The notes under the pieces: generated by a model | The model's database searches: none | What the model was told of the DNA's origin: nothing | Seen by the model: only the letters and a program-made list of their open reading frames with translations | Assembly (NCBI GenBank): GCA_937916345.1 | Contig: CALFUE010000025.1 | Span: forward strand, 1 to 18,884 | Reading direction: 5' to 3' | Origin: an uncultured bacterium | GTDB taxonomy: Bacteria; Bacillota; Clostridia; Lachnospirales; Lachnospiraceae | DNA: 18,884 nucleotides | Position numbers and translations under genes: made by a program | Shown: in pieces, positions 6,251 through 13,211 of the stretch | Layout: every line of letters begins with the position of its first letter | How positions within the stretch are numbered: position 1 is the stretch's first letter

Positions 6251-9046
6251 TTACCAGTTAATTATCGTATTTCGAAGCTTTTCAATGTCACCGAGCTGTT
6301 CCTTCTGTGAAAACCAGGCAGCCAGGAAATGGGATGTGACACCTGTCACAACATCACGATCTTCCTTTCTCGCAGCAGTCTCCAGGAGCTCTGCAACTCC
6401 GCCCACAGATACGGCGCCTATGCTGTAGGCCATGGATTTCATGGCGTGAACCTGGATGCGGTAATCGTCAAGGGAACTCTCATTCCCTAACCCCAGGAAT
6501 ATATCATCGAGCTTGTCGCCCGTGGGGTATATCTCCTCATAGAAATCCGTGAGCCCGAGATAATACTGCTTTTCATCGGGATAGAACTGCGTTGCGTAGT
6601 CTTTTTTTAGTTCCGGGTGAGAGACCAGCCAATCCCTGAAAGCGGTAAGGTTCTTGTTTTCGGGTGTATCCCCGGTATTCTGCTCCTCTGCTGCGGAAGT
6701 TTCCGGAGAAGCCGTGGCCGTGACTTTTGATGATATCGTATCGGCCTCGTTCTCCTCCGTGATACAGCTTTTTAGCCATCTGAAGAGAACCCTGTTCAGT
6801 TCCTCAGGCAGTACAGGCTTGCTCAGGTATCCGTCGAAGCCCTTTTCGATATAGCTCTTTTCGGCCTCTCTGACAGCATTTGCCGTCATTGCGATGACGA
6901 TTGGGCGTCCCTGCATGGTGCCGTCGTCCTTGAGATGTTCCATAGTCTCTATTCCATCCATCTTCGGCATCATGTGGTCGAGCAGTATCATATCGTATTT
7001 CTTTTCTGTGGTCTTCATCAGGCATTCCATGCCGCTCTCGGCTTCTTCTATGGTGAGCCCTGTGTTTTTCAGCAGGTTCATGATAACCTTTCTGTTCATG
7101 CGTTGGTCGTCTACCACCAGTATGCGGCCCTCGCCTCTGAATTGCTTGATCTTGTCGCTTTTGATGAGGGCGGGCTGGTAATCCGTGATGTTTGATATAT
7201 TACCCACCGGCTCGGGATTCACTATCTCCTGCATCAGCTCAAAAGAAAAGGTGGATCCGACGCCGTATTCGCTCACCACATTGAGCTTACTATCCATTAG
7301 ATTGAGAAGCTGGGAGGTGATGGCCAGACCGAGCCCCGTTCCCTCCACATTGTAGTTTTTGTTTTTGTCGACTCTGATAAACCTGTCAAATAGGTGAGTA
7401 AGATCATCAGGTTTCATTCCGATGCCGGTGTCCTTCACCGTTCCCTTTAAGAGAACCGAGTTACCGCGTTTCTCACAGCTGACGGACCAGGTGATGGTGC
7501 CGGAATCGGTGTATTTCAAAGCGTTTGACAGGAGATTAACAAACACCTGACGGATACGCTTTTCGTCCCCGTAGAGAAATGAGGGAATATTTTCATCCAC
7601 ATCCAGCACGAGTGAAAGCTTTTTTTCATCGGCCTTTATGCGGATCATCAGCAGAATGTCGTGGAACAGGCTTCTCACATCGTACTCCTTTGGCACGATG
7701 TCCATCATGCCGGACTCGATCTTTGAGAAATCCAGGATGTCGTTTACGATGGCAAGCAGGTTTTTGCTCGCGTTTTGGATATCCAGGGCATAACCCCGGA
7801 TCTGCTCATCCTTGGTTTCCCGCAGGATCACCTCGTCCATTCCGAGGATTGCGTTTATGGGTGTTCTGATCTCGTGGCTTATGTTCGCCAGGAAGTTGTC
7901 CTTTGCCTTGTTGGAGGCCACGGCAGCGGCGGTGGTGACGGTCAGGCGCGAGAAATCCAGAAAGGCGTGCACCATGGAGAAAAATACCATTTCAATGAGT
8001 CCGAGAGCCACCACGAAGCCGCTGAAAACTCCGGATCTGCTGAAATACATGGCGATTTGTATGATGCCCGCCCCCATGACGCAAAAAAGACCTATTGCCG
8101 CGTAGAGGTAATCCTTTATGCTTTTGTTTATGATATCGAGTATTAGCGTGATCAGGATAATCAGCATTGAGAGCGCGGCGCTACCTGCAGTCAGTATGAA
8201 GAAATTGGATATTTTATCTATGTCAAATATATACAGGATCAGATTGAAAATGAGCACCGACAGATCAAAGATCTGTATGACACGGATTATCCTGCTATAG
8301 CGCTCCTTTTGTATGGAATCCACATAGCTCAAGTATGGATAAGCCATGGAAGCTATGATTATGAAGGGGATATTTGAGGTAACTGACAGGCTGGGGAAAA
8401 TAATTTGTCTGAATACTGAGTTAGTGATGATCCAGGATGAGGTGATGGATACGCCGACACCGAGATCTATGATGGAGATATATCTGTGGCTGACCAGAGC
8501 TCCGCAGACACCGCCCAGGATGGCAACCAGGCCGAGAGCCAGGGCGATGATGCCGACTAAGAACTCGGGGACATAATTGTCTATCATCAGCCGCCAAAAA
8601 GCGAAGCGGTCTCCTAAGTATACATTTGAGATCCCGCCCGGATCTACCGCTATATCCGCGGTGAGCTGTTTTCCGGCGTCAGCTGTGGATATTGGGACTT
8701 CTACAAATGCAGTGGCAGTCTTTCCGTGGGAGCGCTCGATGGCGCCCTCGTAATCTATTCTTTTTTCACCATCCACATAGACATGCATCTCGCTGGAGAT
8801 GATATAGATAGTATTGTCGTTTTCGGTGATATCCGCAGGAATAGTGACATCCAGAACACTTACGGTGTCACCTGCTACAGTACTATCGGTGGCGGTCAGC
8901 GTCACATCCAGCGTGCGCAGGCTGCCGCCGATGAGCGGAGTATCCGGAGGCAGTAAGAACTGCGCTCCGATGAAAGCTATGATTATCATAACTACAAGGA
9001 AGAAAAACAGTATCTTTACAGTTGTCTTAAAACTTAATTTTTTCAT
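6251..9046 (-). CDS. 7TM-type hybrid sensor histidine kinase (HisKA-HATPase-REC-Hpt)
   Basis: This is a 931-residue membrane phosphorelay kinase. Order: signal anchor (10-31); extracytoplasmic beta-rich domain (about 33-155); about seven transmembrane helices (160-365), a 7TMR-DISM-like layout; HisKA with phospho-histidine H391 (NISHEIRTPINAILGM); HATPase_c with N504/N508 (FVNLLSNALKYT), DTGIGM (539-544) and EGTGLGLAI; receiver with D646/D647, D690 (LLDHMMPKMDG), T721 and K743; a Ser/Thr/Glu-rich linker (about 762-798); and Hpt with H867 (VHAMKSMAYSIGA). All relay residues are present, giving H391 to D690 to H867 to the next-gene regulator. The ATG at 9046 is preceded by an 18-bp palindrome and has no Shine-Dalgarno; an in-frame TAA a few codons upstream excludes a longer start. 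The ligand is unknown. Confidence 0.92.
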   Translation of the reverse strand: MKKLSFKTTVKILFFFLVVMIIIAFIGAQFLLPPDTPLIGGSLRTLDVTLTATDSTVAGDTVSVLDVTIPADITENDNTIYIISSEMHVYVDGEKRIDYEGAIERSHGKTATAFVEVPISTADAGKQLTADIAVDPGGISNVYLGDRFAFWRLMIDNYVPEFLVGIIALALGLVAILGGVCGALVSHRYISIIDLGVGVSITSSWIITNSVFRQIIFPSLSVTSNIPFIIIASMAYPYLSYVDSIQKERYSRIIRVIQIFDLSVLIFNLILYIFDIDKISNFFILTAGSAALSMLIILITLILDIINKSIKDYLYAAIGLFCVMGAGIIQIAMYFSRSGVFSGFVVALGLIEMVFFSMVHAFLDFSRLTVTTAAAVASNKAKDNFLANISHEIRTPINAILGMDEVILRETKDEQIRGYALDIQNASKNLLAIVNDILDFSKIESGMMDIVPKEYDVRSLFHDILLMIRIKADEKKLSLVLDVDENIPSFLYGDEKRIRQVFVNLLSNALKYTDSGTITWSVSCEKRGNSVLLKGTVKDTGIGMKPDDLTHLFDRFIRVDKNKNYNVEGTGLGLAITSQLLNLMDSKLNVVSEYGVGSTFSFELMQEIVNPEPVGNISNITDYQPALIKSDKIKQFRGEGRILVVDDQRMNRKVIMNLLKNTGLTIEEAESGMECLMKTTEKKYDMILLDHMMPKMDGIETMEHLKDDGTMQGRPIVIAMTANAVREAEKSYIEKGFDGYLSKPVLPEELNRVLFRWLKSCITEENEADTISSKVTATASPETSAAEEQNTGDTPENKNLTAFRDWLVSHPELKKDYATQFYPDEKQYYLGLTDFYEEIYPTGDKLDDIFLGLGNESSLDDYRIQVHAMKSMAYSIGAVSVGGVAELLETAARKEDRDVVTGVTSHFLAAWFSQKEQLGDIEKLRNTIINW

Positions 9047-9047
9047 A

Positions 9048-9065
9048 ATGCTAACATATTAGCAT
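9048..9065. promoter_or_regulatory. 18-bp palindrome immediately before the kinase start codon
   Basis: ATGCTAA (9048-9054), a 4-base centre CATA, and TTAGCAT (9059-9065) form a perfect 7-bp inverted repeat ending one base before the kinase ATG at 9046, in the 35-bp gap after fumC. It fills the place where a ribosome binding site should be. Read on the minus strand it also contains TAATAT (9061-9056), positioned so that a transcript would start near the ATG. Roles as an operator, a start-masking RNA hairpin, or part of a leaderless promoter are all possible. Confidence 0.5.
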
Positions 9066-9081
9066 ACATGTCTGAAAGTTT

Positions 9082-10446
9082 CTACACCATTTCTTCCGGA
9101 TGATAATTTTTGTCAAATTCCTCCTCAGTCATAAGTCCGAGGGCGAGTACCGCGGTCTTTAGGTCTGTACCGTCAGTGTGTGCCTTCTTTGCGGCTTTCG
9201 CGGCGGCGTCATAGCCGATGATGGGTGAGAGAGCCGTGACATTCATCAGCGAGCGGTAGAGATTGTCGTGCATCCTTTCATGGTTTGCGGTTATGCCCTG
9301 TACACATCTTTCCCTGAAAGAAACACACACATCACCCAGGAGTCTGACTGACTGGAGAAAATTGTAAATTATGACGGGCATAAAAACATTCAGCTCGAAA
9401 TTTCCCTGACTGGCTGCAAAGCCTATGGCAGCGTCGTTTCCCATGACCTGGACAGCCACCATGGTAACTGCCTCGCACTGCGTGGGATTGACTTTTCCGG
9501 GCATGATGGAGCTGCCGGGCTCGTTTGCGGGGATATTTATCTCGCCAAGCCCCAGGCGCGGACCGGAGGCGAGCCACCTGATGTCGTTGGCGATCTTCAT
9601 CAGATTAGCGGCCAAACTCTTTAACGCGCCGTGTACGAAGACGATGCCGTCCTTTGAGGTCAGGGCGTGGAATTTGTTTTCATCGGGAATGAAGCTTTCG
9701 CCCGTAAGCATATTAAGCTCATTGCACACATCCTTATCGAAGCCCTTGTAAGCGTTTAATCCCGTGCCTACGGCGGTTCCGCCAATGGCGAGTTTTCGGA
9801 TATATTCCAGGGAATCGCGTATCATGTCAAAGCTCTCCGCCAGGGAGCTGCGCCAGCCGCTTATCTCTTGGGAGAAAGCGATGGGAGTGGCATCCTGGAG
9901 ATGGGTTCTTCCACTCTTTACCAGCCCTAAATTTTCTTTCTCCAGGCGCTCGAATTCGTGGATCAGCGCATCGAGAGCGGGGATCAGCCCGGACTCGGTG
10001 GCGAGAACAGCTGCGATATGCATGGCAGTGGGGAAGGTGTCGTTTGAAGATTGCGACATGTTGACATCATCGTTGGGGTGGAGCTTTTTTTTACCGAGCA
10101 GTGCATTTCCTTGGTTTGCGATGACCTCATTCACATTCATGTTTGACTGGGTTCCGGATCCGGTTTGCCATACCTTTAAGGGGAAGGAATCGTAGAGAGC
10201 ACCGGAGAGGATATCGTCGCAGACCTTTGATATGGTGTCGCATTTTTCGTCGCTCAGCTTTCCGCATTTGTTGTTTGCCTTTGCTGCGGCCTTTTTCAAG
10301 TATGCGAAGGCGTCGATGACCTCACGCGGCATGGTTTCCGTGCCTATGGCAAAGTTCTCATAGGAGCGCTGTGTCTGCGCTGCCCAGAGGGCATTGGCGG
10401 GAACCTGTATCTCTCCCAGTGAATCTCTCTCTATCCTGTAATCCAT
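9082..10446 (-). CDS. fumC: class II fumarate hydratase
   Basis: This is a 454-residue member of the fumarase/aspartase superfamily that hydrates fumarate to L-malate; it needs no Fe-S cluster. The signature GSSIMPGKVNPTQCEAV carries the flexible catalytic serine loop. TGSGTQSNMNVNEVIANQ and SGRTHLQDATPIAFSQEISG have the fumarase wording; aspartate ammonia-lyase usually has AGAGTSVNMN and GRTQLQDAVP at these places. The C-terminal domain (AAKKAHTDGTDLKTAVLALG, then YHPEEMV) is also fumarase-like. The start is decided by GAGGAG lying inside the last codons of rsgI, 8 nt before ATG. Only one base separates the rsgI stop from this ATG, so the two are almost certainly translated from one mRNA. 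Its place behind a sigma/anti-sigma pair is unusual for a central-metabolism enzyme. Confidence 0.96.
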   Translation of the reverse strand: MDYRIERDSLGEIQVPANALWAAQTQRSYENFAIGTETMPREVIDAFAYLKKAAAKANNKCGKLSDEKCDTISKVCDDILSGALYDSFPLKVWQTGSGTQSNMNVNEVIANQGNALLGKKKLHPNDDVNMSQSSNDTFPTAMHIAAVLATESGLIPALDALIHEFERLEKENLGLVKSGRTHLQDATPIAFSQEISGWRSSLAESFDMIRDSLEYIRKLAIGGTAVGTGLNAYKGFDKDVCNELNMLTGESFIPDENKFHALTSKDGIVFVHGALKSLAANLMKIANDIRWLASGPRLGLGEINIPANEPGSSIMPGKVNPTQCEAVTMVAVQVMGNDAAIGFAASQGNFELNVFMPVIIYNFLQSVRLLGDVCVSFRERCVQGITANHERMHDNLYRSLMNVTALSPIIGYDAAAKAAKKAHTDGTDLKTAVLALGLMTEEEFDKNYHPEEMV

Positions 10447-10447
10447 A

Positions 10448-11785
10448 TCATACTCCTCTCTGTCCCGGTCCTATAAATGGGGCATTGCCGGGAGACATTT
10501 CCCCCGGCTGTCCTATTGGATCATTTGTATGTTCGGTTGACCCTCCCGAAGGTGGCTGCATTGCGCCTTCCGGCTGATCCTCTGCGGGTGGCTCTGTTCT
10601 CCCGGGCTGATCTGCTGCGGAGGGCTGATCTTGACCTCCTGTGGGAGGCTGGTTCCCTTCTGTTTGCTGATCAGACGGTGTTGTGTTTTCCGGCTGATCA
10701 ACCGCAGGTTGCAGTCCTGCCTGCTGACGGTTATCCTCCGGTTGCTGTCCTTCCGGCTGCATTATTTCAGGCTGTTGTTGGGATTCAGATGGCTGTTGTC
10801 CTTCCGGAGGCTGATTTGTCTGTTGCTTAGGCGTCTGACTCTCTCCGGCGGGCTCAACCTCTTCTGCCCCGGGCAGAGATTCTATGAGCTCCTCCACCGG
10901 CATTTTCCTGAATTCTTCGGATGTATCTTTATTTTCAGATGATGGCTCTGCGGGAGAAACAGATTCTGTCATCTCTTGTTTATCGGTATCCTCACCTTGT
11001 GGCAGTTCCTGAGGTGTAGGTGGAGCGGCTGTGGTCTCATCAGGAGTCGTGAGCTCCTGTGATGCGGGCTTATCGGGAGTCTCTTTTGGGAGTTCCTGCT
11101 CCGCGGGGGCTTCATCTGTTGCCTCCGCCTCCTTCATGGCTTTGTAGCGTCCGATGCTCATGCCCTCGCTTTGAGCCTCCTCACGGTCGTGCATGCTTGC
11201 CGTATCTATATAGAATTCGACCTCATCCATCCCCTCATTTTTCCTGATGGACTCGATGCCGCGTCTGGCGTGTTCCATGAGTTTTTCTTTTACACTGTCG
11301 TCGTCGGAAGCTATATCTACCAGCATTACATTTGTATCGGTGGTAAGATAATTATTTTCTTTCAGGATGGAGGCGGTTTTTTCCAGCGCCTCGTCGAGGG
11401 TGTTAAAGCCCACGGAAGAGGAATTCAACTGCTCTACGATGGGTTCTGCATCTTCGTTTATAGCGGTTACGCCGATCACTCTGTCAATGCGGTTCAGCGC
11501 AAACTCGATGGAGGGATTCACATCTACAGACACATAGGTGCTGGCGAAGGCGGTCTCGTAGCTGACGCCGCCCGCCAATAGCAGAAGCATAACAGAGGCA
11601 GCCGTTGCGATGATCCTACTCATTGTCCTGCTTTTTCTGGAGCGACTTTTATCCTTGATCATTAGAGAGTCATCCACTTCTATGGTCTCGCCCACCCGGT
11701 AGATCTTATTAACTTTACGGACTATCCCGTCTTCAGTCATGACGGCAGATATTCCGTTTCTTTTTTCCAATACCAGTCCCTTCAT
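10448..11785 (-). CDS. rsgI: RsgI-type transmembrane anti-sigma-I factor with disordered Pro/Gln-rich extracellular tail
   Basis: This is a 445-residue single-pass membrane protein. Residues 1-40 (MKGLVLEKRNGISAVMTEDG and on) match the cytoplasmic RsgI N-terminal domain that holds sigma-I inactive. A basic stretch (KSRSRKSR) precedes the helix at about 56-80. The juxtamembrane extracellular domain begins TYVSVDVNPSIEFALN and includes N90-P91; the Asn-Pro bond here is the autocleavage site reported for RsgI proteins. Residues from about 225 to the end are low complexity: Pro/Glu/Thr/Ser first, then Gln/Pro-rich with repeated QPEG, QQPE and DQPx units. I chose ATG at 11785 because AGGTGA lies 6 nt upstream and MKG is the usual RsgI beginning. 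A GTG at 11794 overlapping the sigI stop would add three residues. It is coupled to sigI upstream and fumC downstream. Confidence 0.88.
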   Translation of the reverse strand: MKGLVLEKRNGISAVMTEDGIVRKVNKIYRVGETIEVDDSLMIKDKSRSRKSRTMSRIIATAASVMLLLLAGGVSYETAFASTYVSVDVNPSIEFALNRIDRVIGVTAINEDAEPIVEQLNSSSVGFNTLDEALEKTASILKENNYLTTDTNVMLVDIASDDDSVKEKLMEHARRGIESIRKNEGMDEVEFYIDTASMHDREEAQSEGMSIGRYKAMKEAEATDEAPAEQELPKETPDKPASQELTTPDETTAAPPTPQELPQGEDTDKQEMTESVSPAEPSSENKDTSEEFRKMPVEELIESLPGAEEVEPAGESQTPKQQTNQPPEGQQPSESQQQPEIMQPEGQQPEDNRQQAGLQPAVDQPENTTPSDQQTEGNQPPTGGQDQPSAADQPGRTEPPAEDQPEGAMQPPSGGSTEHTNDPIGQPGEMSPGNAPFIGPGQRGV

Positions 11786-11790
11786 TCCTA

Positions 11791-12552
11791 TCACCTGTTC
11801 TTTGTTTTTAATGATGTTCTGATGAATGACATGTACTCGTGCATCAGAGGGTAGTCTCCGTTCAATATCTCCGCGGCCGCGATGATGTATCTGCGGTGTC
11901 TGTCAAGGATCTTTTTTGAGACCTTGCAGGCGTTCACTAGATCCTTCATGGGGAGCGTTCTTTTTTCTCTCATGGAGTCAAACAGCTCTCTGTCATCAAG
12001 CAGGGCGTTCACCGCCGCCGCACAATGAACCCTGGTCTTTTCGGCCTTGGGGGAGCAGTCGGACAGGTCAAAGAGGGAGAAATTGTAGGGAGCCAGAATC
12101 TGCTGGACGGCTTCGATTTCCTCGGCATGAGGGTTAAAGCCGGGGGTGCCGGGATTGCTTTCGGTGCCTATCTCAGCGGTCCTGTGGAGAACCTCCATGG
12201 AGAGACCTGACACTTCCTCCTCATCGGAGAGATCCGCATCCATGACAAAGGGTTCGACGGAAAGCTCGTTCCTGTGTCTGCTCTCGGATCTGATGAAGTC
12301 GATGAGGCGTCTTTTGATGATGGTTCTCGCCAGTCCGGGAAAGGATCCTTTTGCTTCGTCATAGGAGTTTATGGCTTCCGAAAAGGCGATTAGGGCGATG
12401 GAATACTCGTCGTCCGATTCGCTGATATATCTGCCGGCAACTCTGGAAGCCGCTCCGATTATGAAGCTTTTGTTGTCTGCTATGAATGAGTTTAGCTCCT
12501 GTTCACTGCCCTTATCCTTGATCTCAAGTATGCGGGCGCTCATGTCATCCAT
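11791..12552 (-). CDS. sigI: RNA polymerase sigma factor SigI
   Basis: This is a 253-residue sigma-70-family factor of the SigI group. Region 2 is at about 16-95 (ESDDEYSIALIAFSEAINSY, then KGSFPGLARTIIKRRLIDFI), which binds the -10 element and core polymerase. The SigI-specific C-terminal DNA-binding half has a helix-turn-helix at about 199-232 (LPMKDLVNACKVSKKILDRH). Length matches B. subtilis-type SigI (about 250). I placed the start at ATG 12552 because AGGAGA lies 7 nt upstream and homology begins there. The frame stays open to an ATG at 12672 (40 extra residues), but that stretch has no ribosome site and does not resemble the family. It is paired with rsgI, whose start is 5 nt after this stop. 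The expected regulon is envelope or polysaccharide-degradation genes, by family knowledge only. Confidence 0.87.
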   Translation of the reverse strand: MDDMSARILEIKDKGSEQELNSFIADNKSFIIGAASRVAGRYISESDDEYSIALIAFSEAINSYDEAKGSFPGLARTIIKRRLIDFIRSESRHRNELSVEPFVMDADLSDEEEVSGLSMEVLHRTAEIGTESNPGTPGFNPHAEEIEAVQQILAPYNFSLFDLSDCSPKAEKTRVHCAAAVNALLDDRELFDSMREKRTLPMKDLVNACKVSKKILDRHRRYIIAAAEILNGDYPLMHEYMSFIRTSLKTKNR

Positions 12553-12567
12553 TAAGTGTCTCCTGAC

Positions 12568-12701
12568 AGTATAGCAATCATTGACTATAGCAAAAGACAA
12601 AACTCTTTTCGTTTTGACGTTTGCTGCGCCTGCGTTTTCGAGTACACACTCTCGGTCAAGTATTCTTCGCATTAGTCCGGTTATTTTTCGATTGCTATAC
12701 T
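12568..12701. repeat. 12-bp perfect inverted repeat bracketing the sigI leader
   Basis: AGTATAGCAATC at 12568-12579 recurs as its exact reverse complement at 12690-12701, enclosing about 110 bp directly upstream of the sigI ribosome site. A third partial copy (CTATAGCAA) lies at about 12585-12593. It could be paired binding sites for one regulator, or ends of a small invertible segment. No recombinase gene is present in the window. Confidence 0.45.
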
Positions 12702-12708
12702 TGTGATA

Positions 12709-12736
12709 TCGAAATGTGCTTATAAAAAAATGGGGT
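12709..12736 (-). promoter_or_regulatory. possible SigI-dependent autoregulatory promoter of sigI
   Basis: On the minus strand ACCCC (12736-12732) is followed after 20 bases by CGA (12711-12709). ACCCC-like -35 and CGA-containing -10 elements are described for SigI promoters of Bacillus and Clostridium, which are autoregulated. The spacing was not checked against a consensus, so this is a weak call. Confidence 0.3.
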
Positions 12737-12744
12737 CAAAACTG

Positions 12745-12772
12745 CTTATACCCGAAAATAAATGTATCACAA
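12745..12772 (-). promoter_or_regulatory. vegetative-type promoter for the sigI-rsgI-fumC genes
   Basis: On the minus strand TTGTGA (12772-12767) and TATAAG (12750-12745) are separated by 16 bp, matching 4/6 and 5/6 of the housekeeping consensus. Transcription would start near 12738, leaving a leader of about 185 nt before the sigI ATG at 12552. That leader carries the 12-bp inverted repeat and a small CAAAAC/GTTTTG hairpin (12598-12616). Confidence 0.45.
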
Positions 12773-12782
12773 GAAATAATGG

Positions 12783-12811
12783 TTGACAATGGAAAAAAGG
12801 GATGATACATT
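12783..12811 (+). promoter_or_regulatory. near-consensus promoter of the padR cassette
   Basis: TTGACA (12783-12788), a 17-bp spacer and TACATT (12806-12811) give a strong housekeeping-type promoter. Transcription should begin around 12817-12819. The position rules out the longer reading of padR that would begin at the TTG of the -35 box itself. Confidence 0.7.
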
Positions 12812-12815
12812 TTAC

Positions 12816-12842
12816 TACGACAGATATACTACGACTGTCGTA
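12816..12842. promoter_or_regulatory. palindromic operator at the padR transcription start
   Basis: TACGACAG (12816-12823) mirrors CTGTCGTA (12835-12842). A tighter palindrome TACGAC-T-GTCGTA (12830-12842) lies within it, and ACTACGAC occurs twice in direct orientation. It sits right at and downstream of the predicted transcription start and before the ribosome site, the usual place for autorepression. PadR is the natural candidate ligand, but that is inference. Confidence 0.55.
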
Positions 12843-12872
12843 TCAACTACAGATAGAGTAAAGGAGGAGTGG

Positions 12873-13202
12873 ATGGCAGAGATCTCGAGTGATGGTATCA
12901 GAGGCTATCACGATACCATGATCTTATACATCCTGAAGAGAGGACCGTCCTACGGTTACGAGATATCAAAGGAGATCACCCGTATCACCGAGGGGAAATA
13001 CCGCATCAAGGAGACGACATTGTATTCTGCCTTCAGCAGGTTGAAAAAAAATGGACTGGTGCACTCATACACGGATGTGGGGGAGGACAGCGGCAAGCGC
13101 CGCACATATTACGCTCTGACGGACAATGGTGAAGCATATTACAGATCCGCTTGTGATGAGTGGACTCTGGTCAGCGATGTGGTCAGTCGCTTCATAATGT
13201 AG
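12873..13202 (+). CDS. PadR-family transcriptional regulator
   Basis: This is a 109-residue winged-helix repressor of the short PadR type. RGYHDTMILYILKRGPSYGY (residues 9-28) begins the fold; KETTLYSAFSRLKKNGLV is the recognition helix region; the wing GKRRTYYALTDNGEAYY follows, with a C-terminal helix for dimerisation. The start is ATG 12873, served by AAGGAGGAG at 12861-12869. Thirty extra in-frame codons upstream would include the promoter and are rejected; the short form has the normal family length. It is the first gene of a three-gene cassette and is probably autoregulated through the palindrome in its leader. By family rule it represses its own operon until an unknown signal acts. Confidence 0.93.
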   Translation: MAEISSDGIRGYHDTMILYILKRGPSYGYEISKEITRITEGKYRIKETTLYSAFSRLKKNGLVHSYTDVGEDSGKRRTYYALTDNGEAYYRSACDEWTLVSDVVSRFIM

Positions 13203-13211
13203 GAGGACGAG

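Larger units (their letters stand above)
12700..12773. repeat. 9-bp inverted repeat in the sigI/padR divergent region
   Basis: CTTGTGATA (12700-12708) and TATCACAAG (12765-12773) are exact reverse complements, 56 bp apart. The right arm contains the -35 box proposed for sigI and ends 9 bp before the padR -35. This spacing fits two operator half-sites looping across the divergent promoters; the regulator is unknown. Confidence 0.4.

Noticed and set aside
9082..10446. fumC as aspartate ammonia-lyase (aspA)
   Set aside because: The TGSGTQSNMNVNEVIANQ and THLQDATP motifs are the fumarase versions; aspartases differ at both.
12598..12616. CAAAAC/GTTTTG hairpin in the sigI leader as an attenuator
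   Set aside because: The stem is mostly A-U and the following run is TCTTTT; it is not a convincing terminator on either strand.
12553..12672. 40-residue N-terminal extension of SigI from ATG 12672
   Set aside because: There is no ribosome site at 12672, the residues do not resemble SigI, and AGGAGA sits 7 nt before ATG 12552 where family similarity begins.
12783..12872. 30 extra N-terminal codons of PadR beginning at a TTG
   Set aside because: The TTG is the first half of the -35 box and most of the stretch is promoter and operator; ATG 12873 has an ideal ribosome site and gives the normal PadR length.
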